A stretch of 10,543 bases of DNA from CAZJHX01 sp964545715 (GTDB lineage Bacteria > Myxococcota_A > UBA9042 > GCA-2863065), in assembly GCA_964545715.1 (NCBI GenBank), contig CAZJHX010000248.1:1-10543 (forward strand), read 5' to 3'. Position numbers and translations under genes: made by a program. Below, piece after piece: positions 5,540 to 10,543 of the stretch. Within the stretch, counting starts at the first letter, position 1. Each line of letters starts with the position of its first letter. A model generated the notes under the pieces. The model did not search any database. It saw nothing but the letters and a program-made list of their open reading frames with translations, and was not told where the DNA came from.

Positions 5540-7981
5540 ATGCACAAACATCTGGCTCTGTTTTTTGGTGTCGTATGCCTGACTGTGGGCGGTTGCGGCG
5601 CGGACGAGGTTCTGGACACGACCGTGGCGCCGGTCGACAGCCCCAAGGTCGGCAAGGGCGACGGCGGCTACGAGGTCGGCGGGCACCGCTGGGCGGTGGA
5701 CATGCGCAAGGTGCAGGAGCATTACGGGCAGTCGAGCCAGACGTTCTTTGGCGTGGGGCCGCAGGAGTCCGGGCTGCCGCCGCAGCTGCCGGGCGCGGAC
5801 CAGATCGTGTGGGATCAGACGCATCAGGTGGACTGGAACGGCGCGCTGGTGGCCGAGACCGGCCGAGATGTGCTGGTGATCGACGAGCAGGGCAACACCA
5901 TCGACCCGCCGGGGGCCCTGCGCCTGGTGCCGCTGCTGCGCGACACCGAGCCCAAAGACCAGGTCCACCTGCGCGAGGTCATGCAGAGCGGCGACATCAT
6001 CGTGTACTTCCACCCCGAGGACACGTCGATGAAGGACGTCATGGAGCGCCGGGCTTCGCACGTGGCGATGCACTACGATCACACGGACGCCGTGGACGGC
6101 AAGACCTACGTGCACCACGTGGACAACCCGGACAGCTACGGGCCGCGCTACAACCACCGCCCGACGCGGCACATGCCGTTTCATGTGTATCGGTTCCGGC
6201 CACCCGCCGATCACACCTTCGGTGCGTCGCCGCAGCCGACGGTGGAGACGGTCGAGACGGTGGAGTTCACCGATCTGCAGCGCCGCGGGGTGCTCGCGCT
6301 GGTGGCCTCGGCGACCCTGGAAGAGCTGGACGTGGAGCTGGCGCTGGACCGCCGCGCTGCTCAGAGCATCATCGACTTCCGCGCCACCCAGGCCATCGAG
6401 ACACTGCAGCAGCTGAGTGGGCTCTATTACGTGGGTCCGACCGCGTTGACGGCCTTGCGTGACCACATCCCGCAGGCGACCGGCTTCACGATCGACTCGC
6501 TGACGGCCAACGCGTACGGCAGGCATGCGATCGACTGGGCGTTCATTACCAACGACCTGTCGCCGTTTGCCGGTTTTTTCGACCTGAGACTGCAGACGTT
6601 TGACCAGCTCGACTCGTTTGCGAGCGCCGCGCTGGGCGGCAACAACATGGAGCCGCTGTACTGCTCAGGCCTGGCCTACGCCAACCTCAACTTTGCGGTC
6701 AACCGCCCGCTGAACTCGGTGGGTCTGGGCGATATGTGGGACACGTTCCAATCAGGCACGTATCAATTCTCCGACTTGCGCCGCGGTCTGCGGGCCGACG
6801 AGCTTGATGACAAGGCCGGGCTCGTAGCGATCGAGCAGCTGGTCTTCGAGCCGTATACCGCCACGGACATGCTCAACGTGTGGGCTGAAAACGCGCTGGT
6901 CAACCTGCCGCTGCCGGCCGTGCAGGGGCTCATCAACAGCGACCAGTTTGCGACGCAGATCGTCGGGGCCTTCCGTCAGCTGGAGTGGAGCGACGAGGAG
7001 GGCGCCGCCGGGGACAAGCAGTCGTCCGGTGAGTTCCGTCCCGCCACCATCGAAAACGCCAAGCGCTGGGCGCGGGCTTACGGCCAGGAAGAGAGCGCCA
7101 CAGAGGCGTACCTGGCGGCGGATCCCGAGCTCGCGTCGGCGGTTGCAGGCGTACCGCTGGAGGGGCTGACCCCCATGGACGTCCTGCAGGTAGCGGAGCG
7201 CCGACTGGTGGAGAACCGCTTTGTGCCGCCGCGCATCTGGATGGACGAGGCGGACCGCGCGGCGTCCAACATCCGGTACATGGCGACGGTCGTAAACTGC
7301 GAGCTGTTGGTTGCGGTGGACAACGACGGCAACGTGCTCGCCGGCGTCGATGCCTGCGCGCGGGAGGGCGACGCGCAGGGCGCCACCGAGTTCGGTGAGG
7401 GCGCGGCCGAGACCAGTACCTACCCGCATTACGCCGTGAGCAACGGCGGCCAGCGCACCCACCGGCGGTTCGACGCGGCGCCGGGTCCCGAGCACTTCGG
7501 CCCGGACACCATCTTCACCGTGGATCTCACCCACGCGGACCGCACGGACGTGGCCTTCCTGCTCCAGGTGCCGCAACACTGGCAGGGCCACGCCACGGCC
7601 GCCATGCCGATGATGGACTTTGACCGCCACTGCACCGAGCGCAATCCGGCCGGCACGTGCATCCCGGCGCAGGCCATCATCGTCCATCCGCCGGCAGGCG
7701 ACGGCGTGCTGGACAGCGCTCGTCTAGAGTTCCGCCTGGGGGACGTGTGCACCTTCGGCGAGGCCGGCCAGGCCACATGCCCGACCGCCCAGCTGGATGA
7801 AAGCGGCCACGTCACGTCGCAGCAGGAGACGCTGATAGCGACCGGCTCCAAGGGCCTGTGGGACGTGACGATGATCGACCTGGGACAGTCGGCCACCGGC
7901 GTCGAGCTGGAACGGTGCGCCGAGTGCGCTACGGGCGGGGGCCAGTTCAACAACTGGACTCTGACGGTGAAAGCGCCTTAG
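5540..7981 (+). CDS. Large lipoprotein: split permuted papain-like (YiiX-type) domain with HhH segment and P-domain-like C-terminus
   Basis: An 813-residue protein from ATG at 5540, chosen for GGGAGGA upstream and the signal MHKHLALFFGVVCLTVGGC (lipobox Val-Gly-Gly-Cys19). The frame is open back to 5450, but that start would bury the signal. Residues about 145-220 show GDIIVYF (151-157) and RASHVAMHYD (171-180), the strand and His174 of a circularly permuted NlpC/P60 (YiiX/DUF830-like) fold. The partner motif EPLYCSGLAYANL (371-383) gives candidate nucleophile Cys375, as in the YCSEL motif of that family. Between them, 243-310 form a helix-hairpin-helix unit (RRAAQSIIDFRAT, then GLYYVGPTALTAL). 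Residues about 690-813 resemble a P/Homo-B beta-sandwich (GLWDVTMIDLG, then FNNWTLTV). It is probably a surface hydrolase or amidase-like protein. It ends nine bases before the MerB-like selenoprotein gene and is probably co-transcribed with it. Confidence 0.75.
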   Translation: MHKHLALFFGVVCLTVGGCGADEVLDTTVAPVDSPKVGKGDGGYEVGGHRWAVDMRKVQEHYGQSSQTFFGVGPQESGLPPQLPGADQIVWDQTHQVDWNGALVAETGRDVLVIDEQGNTIDPPGALRLVPLLRDTEPKDQVHLREVMQSGDIIVYFHPEDTSMKDVMERRASHVAMHYDHTDAVDGKTYVHHVDNPDSYGPRYNHRPTRHMPFHVYRFRPPADHTFGASPQPTVETVETVEFTDLQRRGVLALVASATLEELDVELALDRRAAQSIIDFRATQAIETLQQLSGLYYVGPTALTALRDHIPQATGFTIDSLTANAYGRHAIDWAFITNDLSPFAGFFDLRLQTFDQLDSFASAALGGNNMEPLYCSGLAYANLNFAVNRPLNSVGLGDMWDTFQSGTYQFSDLRRGLRADELDDKAGLVAIEQLVFEPYTATDMLNVWAENALVNLPLPAVQGLINSDQFATQIVGAFRQLEWSDEEGAAGDKQSSGEFRPATIENAKRWARAYGQEESATEAYLAADPELASAVAGVPLEGLTPMDVLQVAERRLVENRFVPPRIWMDEADRAASNIRYMATVVNCELLVAVDNDGNVLAGVDACAREGDAQGATEFGEGAAETSTYPHYAVSNGGQRTHRRFDAAPGPEHFGPDTIFTVDLTHADRTDVAFLLQVPQHWQGHATAAMPMMDFDRHCTERNPAGTCIPAQAIIVHPPAGDGVLDSARLEFRLGDVCTFGEAGQATCPTAQLDESGHVTSQQETLIATGSKGLWDVTMIDLGQSATGVELERCAECATGGGQFNNWTLTVKAP

Positions 7982-7990
7982 CTGGCCCTC

Positions 7991-8728
7991 ATGGGACAGA
8001 CCGCCAGGCTGAGGGTGGGCGATCACTGGGTGCCGCTGCCGCGCTTTGCGTGGCTGGCCACGGTGAAGACCGCGCGTCTGGCGGTCGAGCGCGTTGTCGC
8101 GAAGCTGTCCGTGGATGAGCGCCGAGTGCGCGACTTTCTCGTGACCGAGATAGGCCGCACGGCTGAGCCTGTCGCGCCGGATGCGCTCGTGCGGGCGTTG
8201 GGTCTGGCGCCGCAACAGGTGGCCTCCATATTGGACGCGCTCGAGGCCCGCATGACGTTTCTGTATCGCAACGACGCGGGCGAGGTGGTCTGGGCGTATC
8301 CGGTCACGGCGCACCGGACGCCACACCATCTGTCGTTCGAGTCGGGCGAGCGCTGCTACGGGGCCTGAGGTGTCGACGCGATCGCAACGCCCTTCGTGCA
8401 AGGGCGCCTGACGGACCGGCGTTTGCGCGCCACAATCGAGACCACGTGCGCACACTGTGACGACCCGATGCGTCTCGAGGTGGACTCGGACCTGCGGGTG
8501 AAGGTGCTCACGCCGGGCGCGCGACCGGTGATCGCGCTGCCGGTCATCGACGTGCTCAAGCTCAACGCGCCCAGCATCACAGAGCACTTCTGACTCAACA
8601 GCGTCTTCTTCTGGTCAGAAGAGCACGCCAGGCAGCACCCGGTCTCCGTCCGGACGGCCTACTTCTCGCCGGAGCAGATCGCGGAGATCATGCGAATCAC
8701 CCAGAGCGCGCTCTTTGGTTTTCGGTAA
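7991..8728 (+). CDS. MerB-like (alkylmercury lyase family) selenoprotein with two in-frame UGA/Sec codons
   Basis: One continuous frame of 245 codons, interrupted only by TGA at 8366-8368 (codon 126) and 8591-8593 (codon 201), ending at TAA 8726-8728. Residues about 37-90 are a winged-helix-like segment (VDERRVRDFLVTEIG, DALVRALGLAPQQVASILDAL), as in MerB. YPVTAHRTPHHLSF follows. The core then matches MerB at spaced positions. RCYGA-U-GVDAIATP aligns with RLYAW-C96-ALDTLIFP, so codon 126 falls on Cys96, and Asp129 on catalytic Asp99. Cys153 (TTCAHC) aligns with Cys117. HF-U-LNSVFFWS aligns with SF-C159-CHVHFFAS, so codon 201 falls on Cys159. MerB breaks carbon-mercury bonds by protonolysis with these two cysteines and the Asp. 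Selenols would suit a soft-metal alkyl substrate, but the true substrate is inferred. Each UGA has a SECIS-like hairpin. The ribosome-binding site at 7991 is weak. A pseudogene is the alternative. Confidence 0.85.
8388..8406 (+). promoter_or_regulatory. bSECIS-like hairpin for the first UGA (codon 126)
   Basis: CGCCCTT (8388-8394) pairs perfectly with AAGGGCG (8400-8406), leaving the 5-nt loop CGUGC. G is at the second loop position. The loop begins 26 nt after the UGA at 8366-8368. The published bacterial SECIS model asks for an apical loop about 16-37 nt downstream of UGA with a G among the first two loop bases, closed by a stem of several pairs, so the fit is complete. It would bind SelB carrying Sec-tRNA. 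Confidence 0.75.
8606..8623 (+). promoter_or_regulatory. bSECIS-like hairpin for the second UGA (codon 201)
   Basis: TCTTCT (8607-8612) pairs with AGAAGA (8617-8622), with an extra U-G wobble (8606/8623), around the loop GGUC. Both of the first two loop bases are G; GGU also occurs in the apical loop of the E. coli fdhF SECIS. The loop begins 19 nt after the UGA at 8591-8593, inside the accepted spacing. A shifted register with a 7-nt loop is possible but loses the leading G. Confidence 0.75.
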
Positions 8729-8757
8729 GATGGCCGGCCTATGGCACGCCTGAGCGC

Positions 8758-9675
8758 TCACACGGGCGCTGACTCGGGGTTGTCCCAGGGGCCGCTGAGC
8801 TTGGCGGCCACCGCGAACACGCCCCAGGCGCCGCAGCGGTCGCAGTCCACATCGTTGCCGTAGCAGCAAAACGGTGTGGAGAAGTCATCGCCGTCCACGT
8901 AGAGCGGCAGCGTCGTCAGCAGCAGCGGGCAGTGGTCGGTCACGAGCTTGGCCGTGGCGGGGCGCATCAGCTCCAGGCTGCGGCTGGAGTTCCAGATGAA
9001 GCGCGGATATCGGCGCTTCAGCTCGACGACGATGTCTACCGCCGCCTCCCGCTCTTCCACGCTGTCCCAGGCGCGCTCCGAGACCTCGCCCATGCGCGGG
9101 ACCAGAAAGCTGAAGGCCATGCCCTGCACCTGCGTCGGGAGCAGCGCCTGCACGAGCTCTTCGACGCGGTCCTGGTTTTGGCGGTGCAACACGCACTGGA
9201 CCATCACGGTGGGCCCGAAGCCCTCGGGGATGGCGGCGATGGTCTTCATTACGCGATCGAAGACGCCCGCGCCGCGCACGCTGTCGTTGATGTCGCGGGG
9301 TCCGTCCAGGGAGATGACATAGGTGAGGTTGTCGCCGAAGTCTTTGAGACCGATGGTGCCGTTGGTCGTGATGGTGTTGTGCGCGAAGAGCGGCAGCCCT
9401 TTCTCAAGCATGCGCCAGCGGATCATCGGCTCGCCGCCCATCCACAGCATGCGCGAGATGCCGTGACGGTCTCGCAGTCGCTCCAGCTCGGCGAGCATCC
9501 GGTCGGCGGACATCTCGCCCTCCACCTCGTTGGGGTTGCCGTCGCGAAAGACAAAGCAGTGCTCGCACGTCAGGTTGCAGCGGTTGGTCACGTTGACCAG
9601 CGCGCTGGGGTAGGGCGGCGGCGGCTCCATGGAGAGGCGTTGGGCGCCCAGGGACACAGGTTTGGAGGTGGTCAT
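8758..9675 (-). CDS. Radical SAM protein with Cys-rich C-terminal tail
   Basis: A 305-residue enzyme. The 4Fe-4S/SAM motif is CNLTCEHC (Cys33, Cys37, Cys40). WMGGEPMIRW (78-87) is the SAM amino-group GGE(P) motif, and ITTNGT (102-107) and VISLDGP (120-126) are further barrel strands of the MoaA/PqqE-like fold. The tail has Cys249, Cys270-Cys271, Cys278 and Cys281 (FCCYGNDVDCDRCGAWG), probably an auxiliary cluster in a SPASM-like position but shorter than a full SPASM domain. The reaction and substrate are unknown; related enzymes modify peptides or small molecules. It begins 17 bases after the stop of the outer-membrane protein gene on the same strand, with a GAGAG ribosome-binding site just downstream of that gene's stop, so translation may be coupled. 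Its 3' end faces the MerB-like gene across 29 bases. Confidence 0.9.
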   Translation of the reverse strand: MTTSKPVSLGAQRLSMEPPPPYPSALVNVTNRCNLTCEHCFVFRDGNPNEVEGEMSADRMLAELERLRDRHGISRMLWMGGEPMIRWRMLEKGLPLFAHNTITTNGTIGLKDFGDNLTYVISLDGPRDINDSVRGAGVFDRVMKTIAAIPEGFGPTVMVQCVLHRQNQDRVEELVQALLPTQVQGMAFSFLVPRMGEVSERAWDSVEEREAAVDIVVELKRRYPRFIWNSSRSLELMRPATAKLVTDHCPLLLTTLPLYVDGDDFSTPFCCYGNDVDCDRCGAWGVFAVAAKLSGPWDNPESAPV

Positions 9676-9692
9676 AGCCGTCTCTCGGTCGC

Positions 9693-10481
9693 TCAGTCGA
9701 AGAAGCCAGCGCGTACGCCGATGGCCACGATGTAGACCTCGCCCCGGGCGCCCTCGTCCAGCGGGGTGACAAAGCCGACGTATGGGTGCACGAACGGGGC
9801 GTTGAGCGTGGCGGTGATGCCCAGCGTGTGGATGAAGCGGTCGCCGATGTCGCCGTCGTCGGACGTGATGTTGCCGATGTTCGCCAGCTCGACGGCCAGG
9901 CTGATCAGCGGCAGGCCGATGCCCGCGGCCAGATTGACCCGCAAGAAGGCCTCGACGTCGCCCTTGTCGCCGGTGGGCACCAGGAAGTCCAGGCCCAGGT
10001 CGCCGCGGGCGAAGGCCAGGCCGAAGTCGAAGTAGGGCGACCCGCTCAAGCGCAGGGTCAGGTGGTTGGGGCCGATGTTGGCCAGATCGGTGATGCGGCC
10101 GGAGGCGCCGGCGATGTTGGTGAAGAGCTCGCCCAGCGTGGCGTCCGAGGCTGTCGGCAGCAGCAGGCCCGCGCGCGCGACCAGGCCCAGCGCCGGGAGA
10201 TCGATCACGAAGAAGCCGCCCAGCTCCAGGTCGCCGATGACGCTGTCGCCGTCGGCCCCGTCCGGAAAGCTCTGCGTGAACGGCATGTTGAAGTAGACGC
10301 CTGTGCTGCCGAACGTGATCTGTCCATAGATGTCCGTGCGCAGCACGTTGCCGTCGTCGCCGTCCGGGAGGATCAGGTCGAAGTGCAGCTCGGCGAACTT
10401 GCCGGCGTCCATTCGGTCCATGGTGGTGTATTGCGCAGTCGCCGTCATGGGCGCTGTCAGGATCAGGGCTGCCGCCGCCAC
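9693..10481 (-). CDS. Predicted outer-membrane beta-barrel protein, start uncertain (possibly 5' partial)
   Basis: At least 262 residues. A hydrophobic segment ending AAAALILTAPMTATAQ is the core and cleavage region of a signal peptide. The body alternates short amphipathic strands with Gly/Asp/Asn turns (TDIYGQITFGSTGVYFNMPF, LELGGFFVIDL, LGLVARAGLLLPT, FDFGLAFARGDLGLDF) and ends GEVYIVAIGVRAGFFD, near the aromatic C-terminus of barrel proteins. The GTG start at 10481 gives a signal peptide with no positive residue. The frame has no stop up to the window edge, and an Arg four residues before that GTG (TTRAL) would suit an n-region, so the true start is probably upstream, perhaps outside the window. 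The cargo or function is not recognisable. It is followed by the radical SAM gene after 17 bases. Confidence 0.75.
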   Translation of the reverse strand: MAAAALILTAPMTATAQYTTMDRMDAGKFAELHFDLILPDGDDGNVLRTDIYGQITFGSTGVYFNMPFTQSFPDGADGDSVIGDLELGGFFVIDLPALGLVARAGLLLPTASDATLGELFTNIAGASGRITDLANIGPNHLTLRLSGSPYFDFGLAFARGDLGLDFLVPTGDKGDVEAFLRVNLAAGIGLPLISLAVELANIGNITSDDGDIGDRFIHTLGITATLNAPFVHPYVGFVTPLDEGARGEVYIVAIGVRAGFFD

Positions 10482-10543
10482 CAGAGCTCTAGTTGTCGAT
10501 GCCGCAAATTCGTTCCTACCCGCGGGCGCCGCCGCCCGCCGCC

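Noticed and set aside
5407..5655. 83-residue N-terminal extension of the oxygenase
   Set aside because: It overlaps the divergent gene's start and ribosome-binding site, is unlike the PhyH family, and a well-placed ATG with ribosome-binding site exists at 5406.
5366..6526. 386-codon minus-strand frame, and similar ones at 6752-7687 and 7724-8587
   Set aside because: They are antisense to the lipoprotein and MerB-like genes, which have clear signals and motifs; these have none.
7991..8593. Two separate small genes (7991-8368 and 8396-8593), or a pseudogene of a MerB-like enzyme
   Set aside because: The pieces and the following 8594-8728 are in the same frame, join into one MerB-like sequence, and the interrupting codons are both TGA, both at catalytic Cys columns, both followed by SECIS-like hairpins.
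7982..8728. A classical mercury-resistance operon
   Set aside because: No merA, merT, merP or merR-like gene or MerR-type operator is seen in the window.
8758..8760. TGA at the end of the radical SAM gene (and of the methyltransferase and oxygenase genes) as Sec
   Set aside because: The downstream frame of each shows no continuing domain similarity, and family lengths are already complete.
8753..8770. Hairpin AGCGC/GCGCT between the convergent MerB-like and radical SAM genes as a terminator
   Set aside because: Only five pairs around an 8-nt loop, no T tract, and it lies over the radical SAM stop codon.

Overview
The window is high-GC DNA. Its coding content points to a Gram-negative bacterium of the Myxococcota/Bradymonadota (former deltaproteobacterial) type. 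Three genes begin with lipoprotein signal peptides, one of which is Asp/Thr-rich and then Cys-rich. One lipoprotein carries a helix-hairpin-helix (HhH) segment of a style common in myxobacterial secreted proteins, and an outer-membrane barrel candidate sits at the right edge. The phylum is an inference; no marker gene is present.

Layout. Positions 1-1690 hold an IS110-family insertion sequence: a DEDD transposase (306-1553, +) preceded by about 300 non-coding bases that can fold like an IS110 bridge RNA (37-254). To its right are a tandem 18-bp repeat (1692-1808) and a minus-strand Cys-rich lipoprotein gene (start 2999). That gene's frame runs through the repeat and into the antisense of the transposase, so its 3' end is probably displaced or broken. 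Divergent to it is a small lipoprotein with an NlpC/P60-like domain (3090-3710, +). A minus-strand pair follows: a phytanoyl-CoA dioxygenase-like oxygenase (4612-5406) and a class I methyltransferase (3700-4590).

Divergent from that pair is a plus-strand two-gene unit. The first gene is a large lipoprotein (5540-7981) with a permuted papain-like (YiiX-type) fold split by an HhH segment, and a P-domain-like C-terminus. Nine bases downstream is a MerB (alkylmercury lyase)-like gene (7991-8728).

This second gene is the main finding. An ordinary gene caller would break it into two or three pieces at two in-frame TGA codons (8366-8368 and 8591-8593). The reading frame is intact across both. The two TGA codons align with the two catalytic cysteines of MerB (Cys96 and Cys159 of the R831b enzyme), and the catalytic Asp (Asp99) is conserved three residues after the first. 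Each TGA is followed, at a spacing of 26 and 19 nt, by a hairpin with G in the first two loop positions, as the bacterial SECIS model requires. I read it as a 245-residue selenoprotein with selenocysteine at both catalytic positions.

The right end is a minus-strand unit: an outer-membrane barrel-like protein (9693-10481, possibly 5' partial) followed 17 bases later by a radical SAM protein (8758-9675), convergent with the MerB-like gene.
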